Of a DNA stretch of 64,000 bases, positions 1 through 11,800 are shown in pieces (within the stretch, counting starts at the first letter, position 1; the number at the start of each line of letters is the position of its first letter). This DNA is from Plicaturopsis crispa FD-325 SS-3 (taxonomy: Eukaryota; Basidiomycota; Agaricomycetes; Amylocorticiales; Amylocorticiaceae): the NCBI GenBank assembly GCA_000827205.1, contig KN832555.1, positions 815,536 to 879,535 on the forward strand, given 5' to 3'. Below the pieces are notes generated by a model that did not search any database, had not been told where the DNA came from, and saw nothing but the letters and a program-made list of their open reading frames with translations. A program made the translations under genes and the position numbers.

Positions 1-1883
1 CCCTGCAAATCGGATGGATGATGGAAGGTAGACAATTTGGATCCACTTACGCGCGCATCTCTTATGGTTTCTTGTACTCTTAGGTCTCTCTATCGACCCC
101 TTCGACTCTGATCACTGGCTATACGGTACTGGAGCCACAATATACGGTACGCCTGCGCGTGATTGCATCCCTCTTCATCTTCTAACTTGAAGATTTCAGG
201 CGGGCACGATTTGACCAAATGGGACACAACACACAACGTGCGGATTTTACGAAACTATGTCAATGGTGGCGTTGACGCAGTCTTCGTCTCTAGGTTACTA
301 TCGAATCTCTCGCGGACGGGCTGGAGGAAACCGCGGTACAGGGCTTGATCTCCCCTCCCACAGGCCCTTCTCTGTTATCAGCCGTGGGCGATATCGGAGG
401 TATGTTTCCCACAGGTTGTCTAACTAGTGCCCTCGAGACTCATATCACAAATCAAAGGTTTTGTGCATACAAGCCTGACCACCGCGCCGGGAAGCTCTTT
501 CTCCAATCCATCATGGTCAACTACAGCGGACTTGGATTTTGCCGGAAACAAGCCCACGAATATTGTTCGTGTTGGCAACACAGCATCGTAAGTCTAGCAA
601 TTGCATAGCATCGTTCATGATCTTAACATATGTTGGTAGCACGCCTGGTGCTGCTGCTCTTTCAACCGATTCAGGTGTTACTTGGTCGCCCGACTATGGT
701 GCCCCCACCAATGTTACTGGAGGAAAGGTAGCCCTTTCAGCCGATGGGGACACAGGTAATTGCTCGGCCTCTTTTTCCGGAAAACGATTCTGAGAGTAGT
801 TGAACAGTCCTCTGGCGCACTAGTGGCAACGGCGTCCTGCGCAGCCAGTACACAAACGCGTTCACCACGGTTTCATCGCTACCTTCCGATGCCGCCATTG
901 CATCTGACAAACTCAACAACTCGATTTTCTATGGAGCTAGTGGATCTAAATTCTATATATCTGTGGACGGAGGCTTGACATTCACATCCCCGGGGACGCT
1001 TGGCGCGTCAACAGCACCTTTCAAGGTTGTCGTAAATCCCAATGTCACAGGAGACGTGTGGGTGTCCACCGACGCTGGGCTCTTCCATACGACCAATTCT
1101 GGTACCACGTCCACCGCGATATCGGGCATCTCTGAGGCATGGGCGATTGCTCTCGGCGCTCCAGCTACGAGTGGAGGTTATCCTGCGGTGTTTGCGGCTG
1201 CGAATATTGGCGGGACCGTAGGCTACTTCCGCTCTGACGATCAGGGCGTAAATTGGGTGCAGATCAACGACGCTGCGCACGGATTCGGCTCGGCGTCCTC
1301 AAATGTTCTGACAGCCGACCCACGGGTGTATGGCCGGTAAGTTATCACTCCACGGAAAACAATGATGGTGCTGGAACTTATGCAACGTATGAAACAGCGT
1401 GTATATTGGAACCAACGGCCGTGGAATATTCTACGGCGATGCTTCGGGTGCAGCGCCAGCACCGACTGCTACTGCTACTACTACTGCATCTGCGTCCGCG
1501 TCAAGTGCGAAGAGCTCCGCTGCCTCTTCTGTGCTCACTTCCGCCACTGTGTCGTCAGTTTCTTCTAGTGCATCAGCATCTGCTACGGGCTCGAGCGGGA
1601 CTCAAGGGGCCTACGCGCAATGCGGAGGTATGCACCCTGACTATTCACAGGCGGCGTCACACTGATATCGTTGCATGGCAGGCATAGGCTGGACAGGCGG
1701 AACAGGTTAGTTACATATCATGTCTGTGTGTGGATATGCTCACCTTTCTTCGTCAGTGTGTGCCACAGGATACACCTGCACTGTCAGCAATGAATGTAAG
1801 ATCTGCTTGGCCGCCTTTGCTTCATGTTTACGTGCTAATATTCACTTACGGTTGCAGACTATTCGCAATGCCTTCCTTCTTGA
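1..1883 (+). CDS. GH74 xyloglucanase with C-terminal CBM1 (5' end outside window)
   Basis: Secreted glycoside hydrolase family 74 enzyme that cleaves xyloglucan, with a cellulose-binding tail. The window opens inside the gene. Spliced exons read LQIGWMMEG, then LSIDPFDSDHWLYGTGATIYG (split here only by residue limit: LSIDPFDSDHWL / YGTGATIYG), then GGHDLTKWDTTHNV, GLISPPTGPSLLSAVGDIGG and GFVHTSLTTAPG, the usual GH74 order; the Asp in VGDIGGF is probably a catalytic residue by family analogy. Beta-propeller repeats of the Asp-box type follow (SGTTS, DDQGVNW). From about 1447 a Ser/Thr/Ala linker leads to a CBM1 reading YAQCGGIGWTGG, CATGYTCTVSNE and YYSQCLPS. The CBM1 is split by short introns and ends in TGA at 1881-1883. 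The aromatic and Cys residues of a working CBM1 are all present. The N-terminal half and signal peptide lie upstream of the window. Confidence 0.9.
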
Positions 1884-2021
1884 GATTCACGCGTGTAAAT
1901 GGGCGGCCGTACTGATGATACGGCCATGGGGAATGAATGGGTATCAAAATACATCGTGTTTGCACAAAAGCCACCAGGAGAGATAAAATAAGATACAGGG
2001 ATAGGTATGCAGATACAAGGA

Positions 2022-3849
2022 TCAGGCATTCTCTCGTTCGTTTGCCCATACCTATGTGGACGAGTTAGCCAGGGACGAGTAGAAGGTGAAGGGGAGATAC
2101 AGACTTCGAAGAACTGCCGTCGTTCTGTCACCCTCACGCCGCGGCAGCTGGTAAGATTGAGCTGCTCGATCATCGGGCAAGCATCCAGTATTTGGAAGAT
2201 TCCTTCTTCTAAAGGTAAAAGTATTAGAGACGTTTTGAAAGCGCAACCAAAACTGATAACGTACTCGTGAATCCCGTCGATCCGATGTTCAGAATGCGCA
2301 GCGATGGACAACTCGAGATGTACGGCACGGCGTCGTCATCTACGGCCGAGTTACTGAGATCTAGGATTTCCAGAGGGGATGGCGTGTCGTCTGGTCCCAT
2401 GGGAGCTAAGCCGTCGAGGTAACTGGACCGGAGGCCTGGCAGTGAGGCTAGATTCAGAATCTTTGAACCAACCTCAGATGAGTGCCAATCAACAATTCTC
2501 AACTATATGTGCTGACCTTGCATCTTCTACCTGCATCGCGGATGAATTGTCGCATCACGGAAGACTGGTCCAGTCGTGCATTGCCAACAAGACTAAGACT
2601 CTCGAGCTTCTCCAGACGCGCTAGATGTGGCGTCAACGCAACCAACTCTGCGTTGCCCATCGTCAGATAATTCCGGCCCGAGCTCATAGCGCCGATTGAT
2701 ATGGATTTAAGCTCGGGCATGCCGTCGATAGAGACATTAATGTCCTCGAAGACGACACTTGTTGAGGTCAGCATCAGTTTCTCCAGGCGACACACAGTAC
2801 CTGCAGGCGGCATGCGTCGGATTAAGGTGAACGAGACGTCGAGACGCTTCAGGTTCGGGCATGTGGCAAGAATGACATGCAGCGACACGTCCGAGAGCAT
2901 CGTTTGTCGGAGTTTAAGGGTGTGCAAACTTGGCATCTGGAAGTCTGCATTGAGGGCGTGTACACCTGCAAGCAATTTGTTGAAGGTAGCGTCTGTCTGA
3001 TTGGGCAAAGAATCAATACCAATACACCAACAAAGTAAACGGACGTACCCAATTTGGCAGCCCCGCAAGCTTGAGTGACTCTAGATGATCGCCACGAGAA
3101 ATGAGGAAGGGGACTAGGGATAATGGCGTTACGGATGTGAAGTTGAAATTGACGATGGTTAGCAAGGGGCAGTGCTTGGTGGCCGCTTGGATAGTCAGAG
3201 AAGCGGCTTTAGTGCATTCGCTATGAGACGTCTGAGCATCAAATTACTGTGAGTAGGACTTTCATTACCGCAGAGAGAGCTTTTTGAGTAAGGGTAGGCG
3301 AGCCAATAGTTGGGCGAAGACTTTGTCGGAACACTTGGGGAAATCTCTGAGTTCGAGCTCTTGTAGAGTATTTCCCATGGACTTTATTTCAGATATGGTT
3401 GTGTTTTTTACATGTGTCAGATCGCTTGTCAAGGTGATCGACGGGCCTCGCAGAAAGTACTAGCCTACCGGCTTCAGCATACAGTATACGCAAGAATAGA
3501 GATAGGACATGCGTACAGTCACGATGAATGCATGATTTAGGATCGTTGGACAGGCGTTTCGGAGCATCGTGAATATCCTCGGGACCATGAAGTCAGGGAG
3601 CTCTTTCAAGCCTTTTTTCGAGTGGTTCCACCGTCTGGAATTCTGCGCGAGCTCCCCAAGATTTGCAACGAAAACTCTTGCGCATAGCGTAGTGAGCGCA
3701 GGCACACTAAAGTACAGCGAGCGTGTGGACAACGAGCTTGAAGACGTTGTAGGATTCATTTGCGCCGAGGGTGAGTCATCGTCCAACGGGGCTCCAAAGA
3801 CTCGGGAAGACTGTGCCGTCTTTCGCCTTTTCAAAGGCCTTTTCGACAT
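2022..3849 (-). CDS. Leucine-rich-repeat (RNI-like, Rad7/AMN1-type) protein
   Basis: Read on the minus strand, the exons give a protein of about 500 residues. A basic N-terminus (MSKRPLKRRKTAQSS) precedes a Ser-rich stretch. Then come repeated leucine-rich units such as TLQELELRDFPKCSDKVF, LPLLKKLSLR, SLHTLKLRQTMLSDVSLH, CPNLKRLDVSFTLIRR, LEILDLSNSAVDDDAV, SLRILNIGSTGFT and MIEQLNLTSCRGVRV. Cys- and Asn-containing repeats of this sort form the ribonuclease-inhibitor-like fold of Rad7, Amn1 and F-box LRR proteins. No clear F-box is visible. A last intron (GT after RRQFFE) leads to the ending VWANERENA and a TGA at 2022-2024. An in-frame Met at 3876 is an alternative start. The role is inferred only from the fold: a protein-protein scaffold, perhaps in ubiquitin ligation or repair. 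It is convergent with the GH74 gene, with about 140 bp between stops. Confidence 0.75.
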
Positions 3850-4554
3850 TTCGGTTTCGATTGAGTCAAGAATCAAGACCCAGCGTAGTATCCAGCTGCG
3901 AAGTAAGTTGCGGTTGTAGTAACAGTGCGGAAGTCAAGGGCACGGCCGCGGGCAGCTGAACCTAAACGAGCCTGAATGGGACATGTCCCCCTATTCAGTT
4001 GTAGCCCCTCACTCCGGCAACACTCCGGTGGCCCTTGGAATCGTACTTACTGATTTGACCTTCGAAGTGCATGCGTGTGTCCAGTGGCTTGCAGTTTGGA
4101 CGCGGTGCTTCGTTGATGGAGCTCTCATCTTACGGTGATCTACACGGCGAGGGCGCAAGGCGACTTTCGAGTTGGCGAGTGCCTTCATTTAACTTCGCTG
4201 AGACGTGCCATAAACCTGATGAACAATGTACAGCACTCTATAAACAGTGATGCTCCAGCGCTTGAACTCGTAGCGAAGTCACATTTGGCAATCGCAATGT
4301 CAATTTCAAAATTTTCTACAAGCACTGTGCCGGACGTTGAAATTTCCGAGGGCGCGTTACTGCAATATCTTTGTGCGAGTAGTCACTACATCGCACCTCT
4401 AGCGCTGTGCACTTCTGATGCATCCTACCACTTACTGTCCATTCTTCTGATTGTCTGGCAACGCGGCAGCTTAACTTTGGCATGTGAGCGCTAGAGCGAT
4501 GCTGATCTTGCTAGCGAACAACCATATCGCTCAAAGCTCGCAGGGGGCACTTCG
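3850..4554. other. Gene-free stretch between divergent genes
   Basis: This 0.7 kb lies between the start of the LRR protein (minus) and the first supported exon of the membrane protein (plus). Open frames here (for example 4135-4494 plus) show no recognisable domain and no family-like composition. It most likely holds the two promoters and 5' leaders. A short 5' exon of the membrane-protein gene cannot be excluded. Confidence 0.5.
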
Positions 4555-6160
4555 ATGCCACTGCCACCCGCAATATATTGCTACCAAGTTCCAGGTTTTT
4601 ACAGGCTCTGCTACCCCCAGATCGTACTCATTTCTTCGGGTTTGCTTTGGCTTGACTTCGCTGTCGGTGCAGGCCACCAAAATAATCATGACAGCGGGCT
4701 CTGTCTCTCAGCCGCTTGGTGCGCTATATTTTCTCCAATTACACGTCACGCTAACACTTGTACAGACTGTCATGCCCACCACGATAGTTTTCGCTCGCTG
4801 AAAGCTTTCATAGCATTGCAATGTATCGGCGGCGGCGGGATCCTGATTATTCTCCTCGGCGTTCTTTGTTCAAGAGGATGTCACCGACTTTCTACATGGG
4901 TCAGCTTGTGCTTATCATGGGTTCTTTCCACTTTATCATATACATTGTTGTAAGTCCTCCGCCCGCGACAAATTTTTGCTCGAATTGACATATCAGCGTG
5001 CAGGACACTGGCCGGTCAACAAACTGGACCAAGTCCGGCGCAGGGTCTCTGCCTCCTTCAGGCTGCCCTAATATACGGTGCACCAGTGTTGTAAGTTGAA
5101 ATCCGGACCAAAAATATTCAGATACACCCTCAAATGTTTCATGCAGAACTACGTGCACAACCCTTTCGCTTTTCATTCAGGTATCTATGCCAGATTGATT
5201 CTTTCCATTAGAACGATTACTCACACTGTGGGATATTTGCGCAGCTACGGGACAACCTGAGGTCACTTTTGGAGCTTGGAGACACCAAATCTCCTCCATT
5301 GAAGACTCTCGCAGTGCGTGCGTGTCTGCATATTTCTGAAATTGAATCACTGACCAGGGCGAGTTGTAGGTTTTAACCGTTCCCTACGCCATCTACGCAA
5401 TAGTGCTTATTGAGGCAACTATCTTTGGTTACAGCAATCCTGACGATGTCCGGCGAAATGATCTCAGCATGTACTGTCATATAAGATCTGCCCTCCCGTA
5501 AGATAACCGCCGGTATACTTCGTCGTGAATTCATATTCTAACGGCGATAACTTCGGCAGGGGAAACATATCTGCGATATTGTGCGCCATCGTACTGATTG
5601 TCAATATAGTCTTCCAAGGTTAGCAGATAGTCTCTACATAACGATGCGGCTCGCTGAGAATGTCGCGTATAGCGGACATCGCAATCATGCTGCATCGCAA
5701 CTGGCGTACACTGAAGAACCATCACGCCGAAGATAGTCGAAGGTCCCTAGCAATGACTTTTCGGGCTTTGGCGTTTTCGTTGACGAGCGCTGTCGCGATA
5801 ATGTGAGCCTCGCTACCAACGACAGGTTGTTTCCTCACGCTATTCCCTCATGCACAACCTTGACTTCACGAAACAGTGCTGCTTTTGCCGACCACCCAAT
5901 AAGCCCATGGATGCTTAATGGCCCGTTGCAGGGCCCTGTTCCCAACATCATCTTAGCTTCCAGTGAGTGGTAATGTACATCACATTCAAGCGTCCATTAA
6001 TCTTGCGCATCCTCTTGTAGTGCCAGTCCTGCTTTCTATTATTTTCGGATGCCAGAGGGTACGTCCTTCGATAACCATCAAACTGTCTCCGGCGTTTCTT
6101 TCAACTCTAAATCTTATGTTGCAATAGGATATTCTTCGCGTTTGGATATTTTGGCGTTGA
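4555..6160 (+). CDS. Multi-span membrane protein, probably 7TM, basidiomycete type
   Basis: A chain of short exons encodes hydrophobic helices with conserved splice borders: FIALQCIGGGGILIILLGVL, LSTWVSLCLSWVLSTLSYTL, TLAGQQTGPSPAQGLCLLQ followed by AALIYGAPVL, LTVPYAIYAIVLIEATIFG, GNISAILCAIVLIVNIVFQ, MTFRALAFSLTSAVAIM, and VPVLLSIIFGCQR. It ends with DILRVWIFWR and TGA at 6158-6160. That is roughly seven membrane passes. A loop contains SNPDDVRRNDLSMYCHIRSA and a late loop contains SPWMLNGPLQGPVPNIILAS. The gene looks intact but is cut by at least eight introns. I recall uncharacterised agaricomycete proteins of this type, sometimes described as receptor-like, but I cannot name a family. 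The start is uncertain: the Met at 4555 gives a Cys/His-rich N-terminal part (CYPQIVLI, CTDCHAHHDSF). Function unknown; a sensory or transport role would be inference. Confidence 0.6.
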
Positions 6161-6584
6161 GATACCGGAGGAGTTATCTTGAGTCCTACAATCAAAGTGA
6201 GCACTCTTCTCTTTCGATCACTCAGCATTTGGAGTTTAACGTTTCATTGTTGCCTCGTCCAGTGGTCTCATACCCGGCGATTGAGGATCGTCGCATCGCA
6301 CCTCACGCAAGCCTTGGAAGCGATAAATAGCGGGTAATACGAATATATGCTGTTCTATGTTTAGTGTACCGACACGGGAGGAAATGCGAAGCGGAATACA
6401 TAGAGTGTTTAGATGCGGAAGACGGATGCGAAAACGACTGGATATGACGACGCCCGGCGGTCGGTGACATTGCATGCAAATGTTGAGGAGGAGTGAACCG
6501 AAGAAGGGGCCGAGAACAGCGGGCGTTCGACGAGGGAAAAGACAAGCAATGGAATGCGAATAATAGCAGTAAGGATAGCGAGTG
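6161..6584. other. Convergent 3' intergenic region
   Basis: About 420 bp lie between the stop of the membrane protein (plus) and the stop of the Rho exchange factor (minus). Long frames on the minus strand here are low in protein-like character. It presumably holds both 3' untranslated regions and polyadenylation sites. No repeat was seen. Confidence 0.5.
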
Positions 6585-9500
6585 TTATGTTTTGGAGGCG
6601 GGAATGTGAAGGTTAATTGCTGTGCAGGTTGTTTAGTTAAAGTTCTTGAGTTGCGAATAGAACGGCAAGTACCTCTGAACCAGTTCAGCGCATCCGACGG
6701 AGAAGGCGCGTCGAAGTATAGAATGGCCTTGTTGTCAACGAGGCGAAGAGCTGGTGGTGCGAAGGTTGATGAGCAAAAACAAAGAAAAAAAACAAGTGCG
6801 AAGGCGACGAACCATTCCCGTGAACGATGCTTGCTGGTTGTGGCAAGGTCTGCATTCGCAAAACAGCCCATAGATCCACGTAGCAGGTAGGGTCTTTCCC
6901 CTCAGAAGGATCCCGACAAAGAACTAGTAAATCGTTACAAAGAATTCCAACCAACGAGCGCGGGGTTAATTCGGGCGCGAGGCAGTCGACCTGGACAGTA
7001 GATGCGTCTCCCTGTGCATTGAAGGCCTCGAAGGATAATACTGCTTTCCGCACAACGCGAGTTAAGAGGAGAGGCCCATCCATGATGAGTCGTCTGATAT
7101 AATGTTCAGGGACCACGGTCAGGGCGGAGAAAACGAATAAACTTACCGATGAGGCTGCACCAGCGGACTAGGGAACTTCCCTCGTATCCGTGTTTGCCAT
7201 TGAACAAGCTTTCTTCTTGACTCCGATTCACGTTTGCCTTCGTTCATATTGCTAGCCAAAGAGGATATTTCTGCTAATGCTTTGTCAAGCGGATCCTCCA
7301 TGTACTCTGAGACAGGCGGAGTGCTCCGCAGGAGTTCTTCCAGCTGCGGATATCGTTAGCACAAGCAAGAAAGAGAAACGAGGATGACGTACCAAGAGCT
7401 TGTACCGCGGGATTCGTTGGACCGGCAAAAGCAGATAGCCCTCCAAATTCAGCTGGGAGTGACGAGGGTTCATACGGCAACGTTTGAGGTAGGTTTTTAT
7501 TCGTTTCTTTTGTCCCGTAGAAAGACTTGCTAAGCCGGTTGAAGAGCTTGCGTCTGAGGCTGCGGCAGGAGTCGAGACAGCGGACAGGCTCAGACCAAGC
7601 CCGACGAGCTGTACATTGCTAGATGATGGGGTAGGATTTGCCGGAGTCGTTGATCCTGGAGTATTGGGTCGGTTAGAAGTCCAGTGCTTGACGCGTTGGA
7701 CCGAGTTGTCGAAGTTACTACAGTGCATGATCAGCAACCAGGAGCGACGATAAGAGGCTGCACACTCACTTGATGTATGTCGAGTACATTTTCATGAATG
7801 CAGCATGCTTTAAAAACATACTTGCCACGGCGGTCACCACATCCCTCGACAGCTGTCCATGAGCATCCGCCTCCTTTAACATGGCAGGTGGCTTCATGAG
7901 TGGGGCTGCCGCAGTTTCCAAAGCAGGAAGGAAGCTCTCTTTGTGGAACGAAAACAGCGCGTCGACGCCACTAAACACGACTTTCCGTTCAGAAGCGGGC
8001 ACGACTGTATCTTTGGTGGAGCCCACGCCACTCAGCATATTGACAGGCGCGCAGCCTGGTTTGATGTAGATATCCACGAGCTCCTGAAGTCCCTTGACAT
8101 AGGTTCGTTCCGTCCTAAAAGACATTGTAAGTGACCGACTCACAAAATGGACTAGAGTCCACACGTACTCAACGATTTCACGGATGACCATAGCGCGCTT
8201 GCCCTTGTCATCCTTGAACTTTCGATCCTCGCCAGAGCCATTGCTATCCGTGGATGCAACACTGTAAGTATTTGCAGCATTCCCGTCCCGAAGCCCGGCC
8301 ATGGACTCGGCAGAGCGCAGCTGTGCAGTAGAGCCGGATCTCGAGATGGTGCCCGAGCCAGACGCGTTTGAACCGTCGGACGTTACCCTGTTTTGTTCTA
8401 CGACCGTCGGTCGTCGTGAACGCATACCCGTGCCCACTGCCTCGTCCGACGAAGAGCCATACATGCTCACAGGGTTGGGCTGTGACGACCCTAGATCATT
8501 CATATCCTTCAAATATGCCATCACTGATCTCAAAGCCCGGGTGTATGCTTCCCGAGCTCTCTCCTCTTCCTTGCGCACCTGCTGCTCGTAATCGAACGCA
8601 GGGCTGGGAGTAGCTCTTTGTGATTCATCAGACTCATCCGCGTCAATGGGCCCTGTTGTGATGCTCGTAATAGGCGGCGGCGACGGGACCGGCAGAGACA
8701 GTGCACCAGGTAGATCGATGGGTAAGAAACTCCTCCGCCGTGAAGATCTGGTGGTTGGAGAGGGTGCGGATAGTAGACTATTCGAGGTATGGCTATTGGC
8801 ATCGGTGGAGGTCTCTGGTGCTTTGTCTTGTTCTGTATTTGGCGGCGAGACTGCAAACGATGGTGCAGGAGGTATGGGCGCTGCATCCAGATTTCCTGTG
8901 GTTGAAAAACGCATGTCAATTTGCGGCGACGTGACGCCTAATGGTCGAGGTCTTGCGCCTGGCACCGGCGCTTGACCAACCGCCGCGACGGGAGGTCCTC
9001 CGATAGTGATATTTGGCGGTCTTGGCACGGGTGGAGGTCGTCGATCATTGCTTGGTGTCCCAGGCCGTGAGGCCGACGGTGAGTCACCCCTCATCTTCCC
9101 CATCGACATCTTCTTGAAGAAGCCCCATCGTCCATTTTTCTCCTTCCCGTCTTTCCCACTCAGTGGCCTAGAGTTAGCCTGGCGCGAGTCCATGCGTCGA
9201 ACCTGCGGCGGCGAGGTTGTGGAACTCGAGCTCGAGAACGATATTCGCTTCGTATCCGGTTGGACAGCAGAGTCATCGTCCCCGTTTTCTGAGATGTTAT
9301 CCCATAGCGATTGAGTGAGCGCAGGCCGTGCACCATTGCGGGAGGGACTGCCGCCACCGACGACACCCACGCTGGCGTAGCGCTTGGGCAGTATACGTTC
9401 GGATGATGGCATCTCATTACCAGCACGTAGAAAGTTCGAGCTCGATGCGGAGGGAGGATAATGGAGGTCGGGGCGGGGCGGAGACGCAGGGGACATTGGG

Positions 9501-11800
9501 GGCGGGAACGACGGAGACGACGGGGACATTAGGCCCCCGCGGAGATCCCCAGCACTCTTCATGCGACGCACTTCGGGTTCGCCGAATCCGGGACCTTCTG
9601 ACCTATTCGCAGAAAGCGTCCCGGAGCCCAAAGCTATCGAGTCGATCCTCACCGGAAGTTGATTACGCGTGTTGGCATAGAACGCACGGTTGGGTGTTGT
9701 CCGTGTCCGTTGAAGGCCCCGGGTCTCTTCGGCGTCAGGTTCGCGCGCCGGGACAGGGAAGGGTGAGGTGGTCGAGCGACCCAAATGAGGTGCGCGCTCG
9801 GGTGTGATGGTGTCCTCCTCCTCTGGTGAATTCCGCCAAGTACTAGGCTCGCCAAAGGGCGGATCCGACAAGTCGTCGGTATCCGTGTCTCCTCCAGCCG
9901 AAGAGCTTGCGAGGCTAGCCGATGGTAGCGGAAACACGGGGGTCGACGGCGGATAAGAGGGTGGCATGGGTGTCCTTGTTAGTAGGGGTTCTACCAATGC
10001 TTTCCATGGACCATGGAATGGATTGCCGTCAACATATAGGGTTTGCAGGGAGGGAAGAAGGCAGAGCCAGCTCGGCAGGGAGTTCATTTTGTTTCTCCGG
10101 ACGCTAAGGGTGTGCAGCTTGTCGAGTTCACTCAGTGATTCCGGGAGGGTGGTGAGGCCCGTTGCGTCGGCGATGAGAACGCGAAGCGACGTTAGTTCGC
10201 ATAAAAAGACAGGAAGGACGCGCAGTGGGTTGGATGCGACGTTCAGCTCTTCGAGATTGGTGCACATGGCCAGAGCTGGAGGCAGCGCGCCGAGGAAGTT
10301 CGCAGAAATATCGAGGGCAAGAAGGGTGGATGATATTTGAGGAAGCGTATTTGTCATGAAAGACGGCAGAGCATTGGGCGTGCTCGACGAGCCGACGAGG
10401 AGATGGGTCGTGCCTATATTTATTTCGGTCAAGAAAACGCGTCGGGGACTCAAGAACTTCTACTCACCAGGCTGGACATGCAGCTGTGAAATTGCTAAAC
10501 CGTCTCCCTTGACAATCAGACCACGACCCTCTTCTGCAATCATGATCGCGTTCGTGCGCTCCTCTTCCTCTTCTTCCTCCTCGTCCTCGTCTTGATCGCC
10601 CAGGATGTGGTCATCATCCGAATCCTCATCACTCACTAGCCCCGCTTCGTCCCGCTCATCTACGGATTGCCATCCCATATCGTAGCTTGGTTTCTGGTGT
10701 AATGTCGGAGGTGCCGGAGCTTCGTGCATGCTGTTTGTGTTGCTGTGGCCAAGTGAAGACGAGCGCGACCTCAAGCTAGCGGAGTACGTCTCGGACCACC
10801 GCGTTTGATCTAGAATAGGTGCTCGGTAAGATTGGGAGGAAGAAGACGACGCGTTACTGTCGCTCGCAAGCAATTGCACCACGTCGTCTGAGGTTATGCC
10901 TACGCCAGTCACAGCATCTTCTTCTCCAGACACGACATGCACGTGTCCGTAGTCGCCCGATGCGAGCGCACTGCCGTAGCTAGTATATGCAGAGGACCGC
11001 GTCGATGCAGAAGAAGATCCTGCGGACGACAAGGCGGGCGGCGTTGATGTGAGGTGATGGTGCGGAGGCCGAAACGGATAAGGATCAGGAAATTGGGAGG
11101 GATCCGGAAGGGTCGGTATCTTCGGTGGGCGTGTAAAAGAGTGGACCGGCGCGGGGTCTGGCGACGAGGCATCGCTCTCGGGCACGGAACGCAAGGGTGG
11201 ACTATACGCGTGTGCGTGAGGGCTCGTCTGCGATGCAGATGGCGGCGGCGTCGCAGTTGCAGATGAAGGAGAGTCTGCGGCATACGGCGATGCTATCGAC
11301 ATTGGAGAGCGCCCGGCGTCGGGATGTGAGAGCCAAGAATCGCGAATGAGCGTACTGTCGGGGGATCCTGGGGTCGGCGCACGTGGCCTTTGTTGGGCAG
11401 CAGCCATTCCTGGGGACCAGGGCGAAGGCGGCAGGGCTGGCGTCGCGCTATAATCTATAATAGACTGCAGTCAGAACGAGCGACGGATTGTAGCCAGAAA
11501 AAGAGAAAAGTATAAGGGAGAGAGACGAAAACGACAAACGGCGGCGACAAGTCGATCCAATTGCCAAATGCAGTTGTCACGGCTGGAAAAAAAGTCGGCT
11601 GCTCGTTGCCCTCTACCGTCTTTCCACCATATGCTTCACACACACACACACACTGGGACGAGGCAATTCTCACCGACTTCGTCAGAATCAGAGTTTATGT
11701 CTATCCACGACGCTGGTGAACTCAATCGCCTTCTCTGTGCCTTTGCCTCCAGTCGTCCGTTAATCGTCCCATAGAGCTCGTCGTCGTCCGGTGGTGGCAT
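6585..11800 (-). CDS. LRR-containing Rho guanine-nucleotide exchange factor (DH-PH)
   Basis: Large multi-exon gene. A low-complexity N-terminal part (about 370 residues, ending in an Asp/Glu-rich run GDQDEDEEEEEE) is followed by leucine-rich repeats (LLALDISANFLGALPPAL, NLEELNVASNPLRVLPVF, KLHTLSVRRNKMNSLPSWL). A Ser/Pro-rich disordered region of about 450 residues comes next. Then a DH domain begins with FRTERTYVKGLQELVDIYIK and contains YLKRCRMNPRHSQLNLEGYL and LLPVQRIPRYKLL, the signature CR3 helix. A PH-like part ends with LYFDAPSPSDALNWFRA. The last exon encodes INLHIPASKT and TAA at 6585-6587. DH-PH proteins load GTP onto Rho/Cdc42-type GTPases and so control polarity. The N-terminus is uncertain: splicing GTCG (11674) to 11454 fuses SDSDEV to DYSATPALPPSP in frame, and the Met at 11800 is the nearest start, but the frame stays open to 12208 and a further upstream exon is possible. 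Confidence 0.85.
11637..11652. repeat. (CA)n microsatellite inside an intron
   Basis: About eight CA units lie just inside the first intron assigned to the Rho exchange factor, close to its 5' splice site on the minus strand. It is a simple repeat likely to vary in length between strains. Confidence 0.8.

Noticed and set aside
8530-9426. Several plus and minus frames of 80-130 codons inside the exchange-factor gene
   Set aside because: All overlap the long coding exon in other frames and show no independent support.
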